From Epiperipatus broadwayi (lineage: Eukaryota > Onychophora > Udeonychophora > Euonychophora > Peripatidae): a DNA stretch of 64,000 nucleotides. The notes beneath the pieces are model-generated. The model saw only the letters and a program-made list of their open reading frames with translations. It searched no databases and was not told where the DNA came from. This document shows, one piece after another, positions 1 through 11,167 of this stretch (within the stretch, counting starts at the first letter, position 1; every line of letters starts with the position of its first letter). The stretch is from NCBI GenBank assembly GCA_028023455.1, contig JAQFVV010000186.1, positions 992,001 to 1,056,000 on the forward strand, read 5' to 3'. The translations under genes were made by a program, and so were the position numbers.

Positions 1-70
1 ACATTTGTTAAAGCATATTATGGTATAGATTCAGAATAAACATCTGATACATAGTGGATATTTAAAGCAC

Positions 71-311
71 ACAACACTCTCCATACAATAGTGCCACTCA
101 GTGCAAGCAAGAGTAAGTAATAGATGCCAGAAGGCTTGTGCAAAAAATCCCTATTTAATCCCTACTCACTTAATATTCCCAGACTAGTTTCTAGTTCGAG
201 TCTTTTATCAGTGAGGAGCCTTAAGTCTGAGAGCACTGCACCTAGATCTTAGGATCTAATCCATTGATTACTCTGGCTTGTACTGAGTGGCATTACTGTA
301 TGGAGAGTTCT
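71..311. mobile_element. Foldback MITE, family F1 (copy 1)
   Basis: The two ends are inverted copies of each other: the left arm reads ACTCTCCATACAATAGTGCCA and the right end carries its reverse complement with few changes. The interior holds the family's signature words (agactagtttctag, tttgagagcactgcacctagatcttaggatctaa in diverged form). The same arms recur near 10.3, 24.97, 26.8 and 42.4 kb. No coding capacity. Sequence just outside (1-70 and 340-400) resembles 4880-4950, so this copy may sit inside another repeat. Superfamily is not known. Confidence 0.75.
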
Positions 312-2440
312 TCCTGTTTTAATAACAGTTATGAGCAAGCATAAAAAATGGTGATCATGTGATGTATAGTGGACATTTACAAAGAATTCTAGATGTGATA
401 CTTGCATAATTTCAAAACATAATCATATGAGAAGGCATTTAAGATCTCTGGTGCTGCTGTGACCAAAAAATGCCCAAAGTTGTTCTATATTTTTACCTTT
501 AGCAATATAAGCTGAAATTAAAAAAAATAAAAACCACTCAGAGCTATTTTTAAAAAATAAATTGCCTTTTTTTGTGTGTGTTATATTTTTAGTTAGTTTA
601 GCATGCAATTGAAAGTACTTTTAGTATTAAGCATAAATGTATAATTTTTAAATAGTTGATAATTTTATCTTATTATTTTTCTTTAGAATTTCTCAGGATT
701 CAATTCATTCACCATCAGCTGTGTGTCCTGAAATGAAACTAGTTGCCAAATGCCATTTTTTTTTACTTGTTTGTTCCCACCACGAGGCCTTATCTCTCTA
801 CATTTTTATTATGGTTTTTGCCCTGTTGACCTGGTCAAGATCTGAAGAATTCATGCAAGGTTCACAATATGGTGTGTAATGAAATTTATGGTAGTTATTG
901 TACAGCTTTCCATGTAGTAATGATTTGAAAAGGATGTAGTATTCAGGAACTGTAAATATTCTATATCTTTAAAAATGTGAAAATTATTACGGAATGATGT
1001 TATATATTATGTACGTATTAAAGTCTGTAATGTCAGTTCGCGCGAATCAAACAAGTACTTAATTACCATGTTGGTTTTCTGGTAAGGTCAACAATTTCTC
1101 TTTCCAAAACGTCATCCCTTTTATCCTAGTTTTATTAATTGAAATATATATATTTTCCATAGACGACTGATTTATTTTATGTAAATTGATTGTTTTACGC
1201 GCAATGTTTAAACACTTCAGTTAAAAAAAACATTCACTAGTGAGACATTGCCAAATATTTTTTTATTTTCAGCTACTTTTGCTCTACCCTTGTTGCTATT
1301 TATTTTATATTTAAACATTTATTAAAAACAAAAATACGAAGACCAATTAATTTGATCCATCCTCTTCACATTAAAATTTTATCACAATTTATATATTCGA
1401 AATAACCGAACCATTGTCTTAATTTTTTTGATCCTTTTGTAAATGCTCAATTTTATTTTTATATAACGTTTTGAGTGTTAATTGCTTTACGTTTAGCTCA
1501 TTTTAGAGTGTACCGATTCATTATTCCTTAACTCAAAATGAATAATTTAAATTACAATGAAAATCATGTTAATGATACTGCATTTACACGTATGAATATG
1601 TTACATAATAATTGCAACATGCAGTTGTCTTTTTTAAAAATTAAATAAAAGTTTACACTTTTGACACCAAAAACTGAGATTAAGCCAGACTTCGAAATGT
1701 ATGTATTATGTTTATGCACATATATATGTATATGTATACACATACACTTTTACATGTTATATATACCTATATATATGTGTGTGTGTCTACTTAAATTTAT
1801 ATGGGTGTGTCTATATATATATATGTTTAAGCGGTATATAAATATGTACAAACATACGGATACATGGATGTATATGGGTATATATGTGTATGTATATATA
1901 TCAGTTTAAAAAAAATATAAATGCTTTTTATTAATGCTGTACAATGAAGCTGAATAGAAATGCTAGTCATCAATAAATTTAAATTTGATATAAAAAATGA
2001 GAAAGGGAGAAAAAAAATACACGATTAGCTGTAAATCAATCGATAAAACTTGTAATAATAATAGTAAAAGTCTGGCTAAATTGTGCTTTGTATATAAGAT
2101 CTGCAATAACAATAAAGTATCTTTGAAATAGTTGATTAAATGATAATGTGAACTTGTAAATAATTTTATATATACCTGTACAGCTTATAAAATATTGTAT
2201 TTTCCTTTCGTAGCAATTAAGTTATAAATAGAAGCAGCTGAAATTCTGATTTCAAATTGTCTTTTTATGTATGTGTGTGCGTATTTTTTTTTTTTTTTTC
2301 AACTGCTAATCTTTGGGATGTTTTTCTTTTTTTTAAAGAATTATTTTTCCTTTTTATCAGTCTTTGTGTGTAATTAAGTTAGTAATAAAAAAAAAATTCA
2401 TTCGTTTTTTGTGTCAAATAATGTTTTTTTGTAAACAAAA
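312..2440. other. Non-coding stretch, no gene seen
   Basis: AT-rich sequence with poly-A and poly-T tracts. I see no exon with splice borders, no RNA gene and no recognisable transposon protein. The only structure is the simple-sequence tract described separately at 1690-1905. Confidence 0.5.
1690..1905. repeat. Alternating TA/TG/ACAT microsatellite-like tract
   Basis: About 215 bp of alternating purine-pyrimidine words (tatatgta, gtgtgtgt, catacaca) with irregular interruptions. An open frame of about 80 codons across it reads Tyr, Ile, Cys, Val and Met almost only, as expected from translated simple sequence, so it is not treated as a gene. Confidence 0.7.
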
Positions 2441-2459
2441 AACTAAATAAAACAACATA

Positions 2460-2740
2460 TTAAAAAGGACTTGAACTCAGACTTTCAAACACCCCACAGC
2501 TATCCAATCCATCTTATGCAATTAATACATATAACTACATACATGTGTCAAGTATTGGTGGTCTAAAGGTCAGCACAGCTGCCTTGCAAGCAGCTGTCCC
2601 GGATTAGCGGGTTCGCTTCCTGGCCGATGCTATGACCCATGAAGAAAAAAACTACATACATGTGAAAAAGATAAGATAGATTGGACAGCTGTGGGGTCCT
2701 TGAAAGTCTTAATTCGAGTCTATTATAATTATATTAAGTT
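2460..2740. mobile_element. Foldback copy of repeat X, with a SINE in its loop
   Basis: The left arm (about 2463-2532: gacttgaactcagactttca onward) is the inverted complement of the right arm (about 2665-2735: ggacagctgtggggtccttg onward). Both match the end of the dispersed repeat X found near 8.2-8.9, 47.0-47.9 and 54.8-55.4 kb. The loop carries a complete SINE with its own target-site duplication, so the foldback is older than the SINE. Confidence 0.75.
2548..2649 (+). mobile_element. SINE-1, tRNA-Ala-like (copy 1, full TSD)
   Basis: Short interspersed element of about 100 bp made of a tRNA-like body and a short A-rich tail. It is flanked by a perfect 15-bp duplication, aactacatacatgtg, at 2533-2547 and 2650-2664. 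The tRNA-like body shows an RNA polymerase III B box (ggttcgcttcc, 2610-2620). It also has an anticodon-like arm: six-base stem agctgc/gcagct around a seven-base loop cttgcaa at 2583-2589, which gives anticodon TGC (Ala). Other copies lie at 36.1, 49.6, 55.9 and 62.5 kb. TSD plus A-tail implies LINE-driven retroposition. Confidence 0.9.
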
Positions 2741-3003
2741 TAGTATAAACAATATACATGTATTTAAATATAAACCAACATATGAAAATTGATTAAAAAG
2801 TACAATTGTCCATAGATCTTTGTTGAGCTGACAAATAGATAAATCAAGAGTAAACACATTTTACTTAATTTGCAATAGTATACAGTATCCTGGTGATAAG
2901 GCAATTGGTTCTCTCTCCAAACTGCCAGCAGTATCGTCTTTGACCACTCATCATAACATTTAAAAAAATACGTCTGAATTATGAGTTATGACATAAAATA
3001 TGT

Positions 3004-3200
3004 CACTATATTTATATGTTAATCCACCTGGAACATGCTAACATTACATGTTGTTTTGCATTGAACAAACTTGCAACTGAAACATTTGAAATGATTCAAA
3101 CTATGTATGGAAATAAAAGCAAGAGTTATAAGAATGCTTTCAAATGGTTTGCAAGATTTCACAATGACAGAGAGTTCACTGAAATCCACAAAGGCGTGAA
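3004..3200 (+). pseudogene. Fragment of mariner-type transposase N-terminal HTH
   Basis: An 85-codon open stretch contains ATETFEMIQTMYGNKSKSYK followed by FKWFARFHNDREFTE. This matches the layout of the HTH_48-type N-terminal DNA-binding domain of mariner-like (SETMAR/GVQW-type) transposases: a short helix with Cys and Leu, the ATETFEM core, then an [E/K]W..RF...RE segment. The usual following acidic and Ser-Gly-Arg-Pro linker is lost after about codon 62, and no DDE/D catalytic domain follows. I read it as a decayed, isolated fragment. Family assignment is from motif memory only. Confidence 0.7.
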
Positions 3201-4076
3201 ACATACTGCTGTATTTGATGGCATAACTTGTGATTTAGACATTTTAGCACCTTCAAAGTTTTGGGGTAAATAGCCAAACTGTTATGAAATAACACATACA
3301 TCTAATTAGAGATATGGATGGAGAACCAGTTACCTTTTCATTGGAACACACTATGCATTTTAATATTTTAATAAAAACTATAAAAGTAAAATTACTAATA
3401 AGAGAATGCTTCATGATCTATTAATAGAAAAGTCATTATATAACATATCATCATTTGTGTGTGAGGCTAAGAATGAAAACATCGCATTAATTATCCTCTC
3501 AAGTTTAAAGAGAGTACACAAACATTTCTGGATCTCTTTGCCTAAGAATTTGGTTCTTCTACCCATCTTCATTTCTACTAGTCTCCTTTTTTACATTTAG
3601 ATGACAAAAAAATTGAAAATAAATATAAAAAATTAACTCGTAGACCCTTATCAGCACCGATCTCATCCAGTTGTCAGACCCAGACTGCTCGGACTAATAT
3701 CTATTATTTTATTTTCCTGAATTAAACCATAAAAAAAATTCTGCAAATTAGAATCATATTAATAGCACTTGAAAAGTGATTTATATATTCTTGGATATAT
3801 CTAAATAAGTAAAATTTTTGTAATAGATACATTTAAACAGGTTATCATGTAATTATTAAACTATAACATAATAAAGGCTAATATCTGTGTTAGAATTTAG
3901 ATTTAACTATTTAAAAATAAGCTAATTTACAAATAAAATAAGCAGTTAGTAAATCACCTAATTACTTTGTTCATTGTAATTTGTAATACATTACTAGCAG
4001 AAGTAAATGATAACGATTAACTAATTATTAATATAAATTATGAATGCTTCTTTTATGCACTTATATATTGGATTAT

Positions 4077-4325
4077 TTCCGTCATTTAATTAAGTACTGA
4101 ATGTTTTTAGAAAAATTTAGCTTATAATTTTCCAATTACATTCAACTGTTATTAATGGCACACAGGTTAGTGTATGCCCAATGTTTTGATTGGTATTAAT
4201 ATCCCCTCTTTCTCAGGTGTTACTAAATAGATCAATGACAGTACTAGCACGGAAATTGAACCTGGACCCTTAGATACTTGAATATTGAGTTTTAAGATAA
4301 TACTTTAACTAACTAAGCCATCATC
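4077..4325 (-). mobile_element. SINE-2, tRNA-derived (minus copy)
   Basis: Read on the minus strand, it starts with a tRNA-like head: A-box-like tggcttagttagttaaag near 4303-4320 and B-box-like ggttcaatttcc near 4250. A shared body follows (gtactgtcattg, acacctgagaaagagggga, aacattgggcata). The 3' part matches the copy at 39001-39228 down to the segment about attaagtactgaatgttttt. About 250 bp. An inverted partial copy lies immediately to the right. Confidence 0.75.
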
Positions 4326-4329
4326 CCAA

Positions 4330-4440
4330 AAGTGTTACCTTAAAATTCAATATTCAAGAATCTAGGGGTCCAAGTTCGATTCCCATGCTAGAACTGTCAC
4401 TTGTCAGGCCAGCAAAACCTGAAGAAGAGATTAGTTCATT
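4330..4440 (+). mobile_element. SINE-2 fragment, inverted to its neighbour
   Basis: Contains the SINE-2 words attcaatattcaagaatcta, B-box-like agttcgattcccatg and gtcaggccagcaaaacctga on the plus strand. It is head-to-head with the minus copy at 4077-4325, so the two tRNA-like heads face each other across about 10 bp. The 3' half of the element is missing. Confidence 0.7.
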
Positions 4441-5280
4441 GATTATTAATTTCCTAAAAAAATGGTTTTTCATTCTTTGTGATATCCATATCTAGCTTAA
4501 GTGAAGTATAGCTTATAGATTAAATTAACAGCCATAAACATTTTCATTTCCACTGCAGAATATATCAAATGAGTTATAAAAACCTGCAGAAAATAAATAT
4601 ATCTTGTTTTAAAGTAAAACAACTTGTAAACTACCACATTCAAGAGTGGCCAATCCAGTAAATCATCATATTCAAATTTACATTAAAGATTATGGTAAGA
4701 TGTATTAGATAACTGCACACTTTAAGTGGTATGCAAGGAGAAGATTCGTAGCTCAATAGCATAAAAGACCCTATTATTAGAATCAACCCATAATTTTTTT
4801 GTATCAACAGTACTGGGAAAAAAATATAGATTAAACTCAGCTAATTTTTAATTAAGTTCAAGTGAAATTTGTTAAATTAGATCATGATATAGATTCAGAA
4901 TTGACAATTGATATACAGTGGAAACTTACAAAGAGTTCCAGATATAACATCCCAGCCAAATATATATATATATTTTGAAAGATATATTGAAGTTATAGAT
5001 TAGATAGAACAAAGTAATTCTAATCATAATGAAAGACAAAAAATATTTAAGATAAGTTTCAAGGAGAAATTTAATTTCCTTATTAATTGTTCTGGTGCTG
5101 AGATTGGATTTCCGAGCATAAGTACAAATCCCACTTGAATATAATAAAAGAATGTCTTAGTTTTAATAATGTATGTTTGAATACATATTATTCATTGAGA
5201 CTTACTCATTATTAAAGAGATCCAAGCATCTTAGCTTCACTAGGTATATTATAAGGTCTAAATAAAAAAAAAAGTGCTTA

Positions 5281-5376
5281 TGACTTTATTTCTCAGGAGG
5301 TCATAAGAAGTTGAAGCACCAGAATCAGTCCTGGGACTTCCTGATCCCACATCGGATACTCTACCAACGATGCCAA
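5281..5376 (-). mobile_element. Possible third tRNA-derived SINE
   Basis: The minus strand reads ggcatcgttggtagagtatc, then gaagtcccaggactgattct and ggtgcttc. TGGTAGAGTA resembles a tRNA A box and GGACTGATTC a weak B box at about the right spacing. A related word set (aagcaccagaaccagcc) occurs near 28985. No clear TSD was found, so the call is tentative. Confidence 0.4.
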
Positions 5377-5385
5377 ATCAACAGG

Positions 5386-8200
5386 ACTTCTAAAGCTTAT
5401 ACATATATATAAACAAACTCATAGCATTACAAAAACTATAATTTCAAACTTATTAAGACCAATATATTTTAATAATGGCTTCTTAATATCTTAGAAATTT
5501 AATTTAAAACTAGATCTCCACTAGCTAGAAATAATTTTATCGTGGAAAATGTCATATTAGATTGCACAAAATGTGTAAAATAAAAAGAATAGCATTCAGC
5601 AATGCATAAATTAAAACATTAAATTGGCAAATCTGTAAACTAAAATGGTAAAAATTCTTGAAAATAATTGCCAGGTGAAAGAGTTCTTGAAAGTTATGAT
5701 AATGTCACAACAGTTTTCAGAAAGATGACATGTTGACCATATCTCCATCAATGTGACAGGAAGTTGTTAGACATTTTATACATTAGAATGTTGATATTAT
5801 AAAGAGGGAACACATCTCCAGTTGTCCACTTTTATGAATTTACATGCATGACCAGAGGTTTGGTCCATTTTTATAATATTATATATGCAGTCTGCATTAT
5901 ATAAATAATAAGACTAATTAGTAGAATGATGATATAAATTTCAAATAAGGTTGAATGGAGAACAATATCTTTTCACAAGAACAGCACTACTAAACTTCTA
6001 ATGACTGAAGACTTTATATCACTATTTGTAGTTGTATGGAATGTTGAATTTTGAGTGGTCAGGTCAAATAAGCATTTTTCAGATTCTACGAACAAATATT
6101 GCAGTTTAGCAGAATTATAAAACTTTTGTGAGAAAATGTTGGAGTTAAGTACTTGTTTAATACTGAGTTCATAATGATAAAATTGTTGCGGTATTAAATT
6201 TTTAAAAAAATGATGATCACATTTATGACCGAAGTTGCACCTGACATATTTAGAGCTATCAATAATAATAGTAAATATTGTGTCTGTATAAAAAATTGAC
6301 CACATTTGTAAAACTGATGCTGCATCTATTGAACTTGGAAGTAGATTGTAGAATTTCTTAGGATTAATCAATATACAATATGATTTTTAAATATGATTTG
6401 TTGCAAGACCAAATACTACTTGAAAATTATAAATCTTAACCATTAAGAATTCAATATGAAAAACATAAATACAAAAAGTTAAAAACATTATTTAGCAAAG
6501 TGAAAAGACCATATATTCCTAAATAAGAGGGATTACATTAACTCTAAGTTTGTTATCAGTGACAAAAAATAATTTTGAAGTTATCAATAATTGTATATTA
6601 GTTCAACAAGCCATTAACATTTTTCTCAGAGGCACTGGGAACCATTACTAATTCCAATATTTTTTAGATATAATAGCTATATAAAAAATTTATCTTTATT
6701 TGATAAAAAAGTGATGTACAATCACAATATATATATATATATATACTGACAAACCCAGTTATGATTATGAGAGGAGTGTAACTCTCAAAAGTGCTCACAT
6801 TATTTTGATACTTTAAATATAAAGAATAAACTTATCTTCAGCTGTGTATTAGTACACATCTTAATCCAATATTTGCCATGAAGTAGAAATATAAACATCA
6901 TCATTCCATATCTTCAGCAAAAAAAAACTAAAAATTTGACAATCAAAAATTCAACACATATTGTTGACCGAGGATCTAACATTAAATTCTGCATCAAAAA
7001 TATGACAGTTATCATCTATAAGCATTCACAAATTAAAATTAGTTTTCAAAGTCATATACTTCAATTTTTTTATATATTGGTTTCAGATTCTTGACAATTA
7101 TCTGAAATGCTCATTCTTGTGAAAAAATACACACTTAATGCATATTCCATTGACAAACAGTTTTTAGGAGAATTTATTAAAAAAATTACAAATTTTAAGT
7201 CTGGCTTTATTGATTAAATAATATCTGGAAAAATCATTCTCATAAGCTCAAAAACATCATTCCATTAAATATTTCATTAGAGATATGTAACATACCGTGA
7301 CTGTTTGAGGAACTTGAATACATTGAAATCTTCGTATTTTTAAGATTTCTGCTCTTAGTTTTTTATAGTTCCCCAAGAAACAAAGTCCTTGCTATCAATC
7401 TGATTCATCTTTGAATATAGAAAACTTGGCAGGAAGAAATTCTTCAATTTGGTATTTGATTATCTCTTATGTTATATTTATTTGGTGAATGATAAATTTC
7501 CCCTGTTTTCAATGAAAAATCTCATACAAACTTGACAATTGAAATCATATTCTTCATTACACTGTATATTCTTCTATATGCATTGATAAAATAATTAAAC
7601 AAATCCACTTTCCTTTATCATTGTAACAATGCTTGCTTTATTTGGCATATTCACATGGCAGTATCAACTGACAGCAGTGTCTGCTGGAGCTATCAGCAAT
7701 AAGAAAAGATGGATTTGTTCCATTGAAGATATGTGGTCTATTGCATAAAAACCTAACCTCATCAAATTTCTGAATCAATAAATCCAAATATAATAGCTTA
7801 TCTTTGAAAATATTTGAATTCAGATTAGAAAATCATCTACTTTGATATTTTATTAAATATTGGTTAGATTTAACTATTCTAGCTATCAAATACTTCAAGA
7901 TTGCTTATTGATCATGTTTGATGGGTGGTTGGAGAAGTACATCCAGATCAGTAACTTTGTACTATCTGCACCATGAATGCGCAATGCACATGATAATTTA
8001 TCTAAAATTAAATTGTTATAATTTATAAATTTTACTAACATTTTTATTATTTGTCTACTTGGTTTATTGAAGAATCAAAAGGAAAGGCATCTTAAATAAT
8101 TTTAGATGTTATTGGAGGAAGAGTATTAAAAAGCAAACAAACATTGCAGCATTTAGACGATCTGGTTTTAGATCACATTTTATTGTTATGTAATAGATAT
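5386..8200. other. Non-coding or decayed stretch
   Basis: No exon, RNA gene or recognised transposon domain was found, apart from the unrecognised open frame at 5973-6371. Several minus-strand segments (for example 7260-7440 and 7640-7760) have short stretches of protein-like composition broken by stops. They could belong to a decayed element, but I could not identify it. A short (AT)n run lies near 6730. Confidence 0.4.
5973..6371 (-). CDS. Unrecognised 132-codon open frame, doubtful gene
   Basis: This is one of the longest uninterrupted frames outside the transposons. It starts with MINPKKFYNLLPSSIDAASV and has a mixed composition (Cys, His, Trp, Asp, Glu) rather than simple-sequence bias. 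It includes CNFGHKCDHHFF, a Cys/His cluster that could suggest metal binding but does not fit a named finger spacing. There is no promoter, splice border or homologous copy in the window to support it. It may be part of a decayed transposon spanning 6-8 kb, or chance. Confidence 0.2.
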   Translation of the reverse strand: MINPKKFYNLLPSSIDAASVLQMWSIFYTDTIFTIIIDSSKYVRCNFGHKCDHHFFKNLIPQQFYHYELSIKQVLNSNIFSQKFYNSAKLQYLFVESEKCLFDLTTQNSTFHTTTNSDIKSSVIRSLVVLFL

Positions 8201-8201
8201 C

Positions 8202-8910
8202 TAATTAATATTTGAATATAAGTATAGGTTATATACTTGAGATGTAATTAGAGGGGATTTGAACACAGACTTTCAAGCTCCCTTCAGTCATCCACTCTAC
8301 CTTATATAACTGATACAAATGACTACATACATGTGAAAAAAGATAAATGAGCTCCAGTGTATGTATTCTACATTAAACCAACACTACTGGTTGGTCCGGA
8401 TCATCATCTCCCATGCATACATATAATCAATGCTCGATTTATATTAAGATAGCAAATTTTCAAACTTTAATTGTTCAATCTTTCTCCACTCTACAACTCT
8501 TCAGCCTTCCATATCAATTGAAAATCTGATGATGGAATGCTCAAAGCCTTTGTTACTAATATTGTCATATCCATGTTGACCTTATGTGACTCTAACCCCT
8601 CATATGTAGGATCTTAATATGCCCATTTAAATATACAGAAGAGGGATGTGCAGATATCAGGCTGGAGCAGTAATATTTGAATACAAGTATAGTGTATATA
8701 CTTAAGTTAGATATAATTAGAAGGAATTTGTACACAGACTTTTAAGCTACCTTCAGTTATCCACTCCATCTTATATAACCAATACACATGACCACATACA
8801 TGTGAAAAAGATAAATGATCTCCAATACATATATTTGTGCTGAACCAGCACTCATTAGTCGGTCTGCGGCATCATCTCCCACACATACATATAATTAATA
8901 TTTAGTTTTT
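8202..8910 (-). mobile_element. Repeat X, repeat-spacer-repeat unit (locus 1)
   Basis: Two direct copies of a ~245-bp repeat flank a ~225-bp spacer. The first begins aatatttgaatataagtata (8203) and the second aatatttgaatacaagtata (8672), a period of about 469 bp. On the minus strand each repeat contains a pol-III-like B box (gttcaaatcccctctaatta in the first). The same repeat and spacer occur near 47.25-47.94 and 54.84-55.37 kb in plus orientation. No coding sequence. It could be a TRIM-like element, a SINE dimer, or a dispersed satellite dimer. Confidence 0.7.
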
Positions 8911-9782
8911 ATTTTAATAAAGTATTTTTAAATATAAACTGAAGATATATTTGTATGATTTCAAATGGAATTGATATTCACAAGTCAAGGTTACCATATA
9001 ACTAAAAAAATGTTATTATAATAAAATCTGTAGTTACTACATCCACTATAACTGTTAGAAGTATATACTCTTATTCTTCTCCTTTACCTTCTTTGTATTT
9101 CTTCATATACATTGCTTATTTGAGAAAGCTCTGATGAAGTCTGTTGGACAATCAAAACTGTCAGGAAAATAAAGAAGTTTTATTAAAAAAATTTTTTTTG
9201 CATTAAAGTATATATGAGAGAAGTTATTCTAAGCACTATAACTGTTATTATATAGGTTTTTCTTCAATAATAAGACACAGTTTTTCTACTTTTACATTTG
9301 ATGGTAAGGATAACTTATTTAAACATTTCTGTATAAAGGATTCTTCCTGAAGACTGATAGAGAACTAGGCAATAGACCAAAAAATAACACGTAACCACTT
9401 ACTTGTCATCCTTTTAATCTTAGGATGAATTTTTCATTACATTTACACTGCAGAATTGAAAATTTAAGAAAATTGAAAACGTGTTTTGGGTGATACATCT
9501 TCTGTCTCATGGAGGGAGGTGACATTTCATCATTGAATTTAATTCAATTTATTCTAACATCTTGTATAAAGATTTGTATCTACTATAATCAGTCAGTAAA
9601 CAAATTATATTTAAAACATTTGTTAAGAAGATTTGATTAATTACTGACTATTTTTCTCTATTTTATTATTTCAGCATTAATTTTAATAACATAGAAATAC
9701 TGAAAGTAAAAAAAAATAAAATATGTTAATTTCAAAATTTGTGAAGATGGTATTTTGTGTCAGTTAGAATTGCTAAATATCT

Positions 9783-9962
9783 TTAAAAAAATTCAAACTT
9801 TATTTAAACTTTTCAAATTCATTCATTTGCACACAGGTTTGTACATAACAATGTTATGAATGGTATTATGCTCCTTATACCTGGTCTGTCCAATACAAGT
9901 ACTAGCATGGGAATCAAACCTATGACCTTTAGACTCATGAATACTGAATATAATGTATTGCT
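9783..9962 (-). mobile_element. SINE-2 copy
   Basis: Shares with the other SINE-2 copies the words cacacaggtttgtacataac, acctggtctgtccaatacaa and agtactagcatgggaatcaa. The last of these is the complement of the B-box region. It is more diverged than the copies at 4.1 and 39.0 kb, and the extreme tRNA head is degraded. Confidence 0.65.
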
Positions 9963-10326
9963 TTCATTTGCGTAAATATACTAAAATGCATAAAAGAAAT
10001 TTTGTTCAGCTTACACAAATAAAAATATTTGGAGGAACAACTAAGATTGAAAATGTTTTGACCCCGATACAAGAACTTGGGTTCTTATTTGAAAATTTAA
10101 ATAATTCTTTGGAAACCTGACTTGTGAATTAACATGCTTTTATTTATAAAAGCTGAAGAAAATACATATATTTTACCTTTTAGAGCATTTATATATTCTT
10201 CAAATTTATACTTTTATTTATTTACTTCTTAGTTTCATAAGTACAACACTGTGTTATCAAAATCAGTTTCAGTAAATCATTTTTATAATTTAATATTAAA
10301 TGTTTAAAGGGAAATAGATTTGATAA

Positions 10327-10849
10327 AGTACCAAACTCCCCATACAGTTGTGCAAGTCTTTATAATTAATAGATGTAGGAAGGTTTATGCATAAAATCCC
10401 TATCTAGTGCCCACTCATCCAACATCACCAGACTAATTTCTAGCTTGTGGCTTTCATCAGTGAGAACTCTTGGATTTGAGAGCACTGCACCTATATCTTA
10501 GGATCTAATGCAACTCTCCAGCAGCCATCTTTCACCTGTCTGATTAACTATAAAGCTAGAAGTCCAAGATGAAAACACCATAATATTTCCAACCCAAGCT
10601 CATTCACTTGTATGGTTTTTTTAGTTAACCAAATAAGTAAAAGATGGCTGCTGGAAGGTTGCATTAGATCCTAAGATCTTGGTACAGTGCTCTCAAATCC
10701 AAGACTCCCCACTGATGAAAGCCACAAACTAGAAACTAGCCTGGGGATGTTGAATGAATAGATAGGGATTTTATGCACAAAGCTTCCTGCATCCATTGAT
10801 TACAAAAGGCTTACACTTGGTGGCACTACTGTATCAAGAGTTTTGTACT
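10327..10849. mobile_element. Foldback MITE F1, longest symmetrical copy
   Basis: About 520 bp, nearly palindromic over its whole length. The left arm agtaccaaactccccatacag pairs with the right end ctgtatcaagagttttgtact. Internal words also pair: atctaatgcaactctccagc on the left against gctggaaggttgcattagat on the right. The middle loop (about 10560-10620) is unpaired. No open frame. This copy gives the best view of the full family structure. Confidence 0.8.
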
Positions 10850-11167
10850 CCTATTAACAGGTGATCAAGTGATGTTTTGATAGGAATAGATTTTTTTTTT
10901 ATCTAATGAAGATTATAAAAGTAAAGTTTATGATCAATTTTTTCTAACATCACGAAGAATATAATTTTAAATGTGCAAAAGACAAATTTATTGTTTCAAT
11001 ATTAAGACATTATCAAAACAAAGCAAACAATAAATTTGAATATAAAAAGATTTACCCAACAGCAGCTATTCCTCCTAGAATTTTCGCAAACATAAAAATG
11101 CATAAAGAAAATCAGCTTCTTAGATTTTTAATTAATTTTAGAGACATATATTATTATAAGACAGCTA

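Noticed and set aside
1661-1909. 82-codon plus-strand open frame rich in Tyr, Ile, Cys and Met
   Set aside because: It is translated simple sequence (tatatgta and gtgtgt words), not a gene.
2548-2649. Possible functional tRNA-Ala gene
   Set aside because: The arms are incomplete for a cloverleaf, the copy has a TSD and A-rich tail, and diverged copies exist, so it is a SINE.
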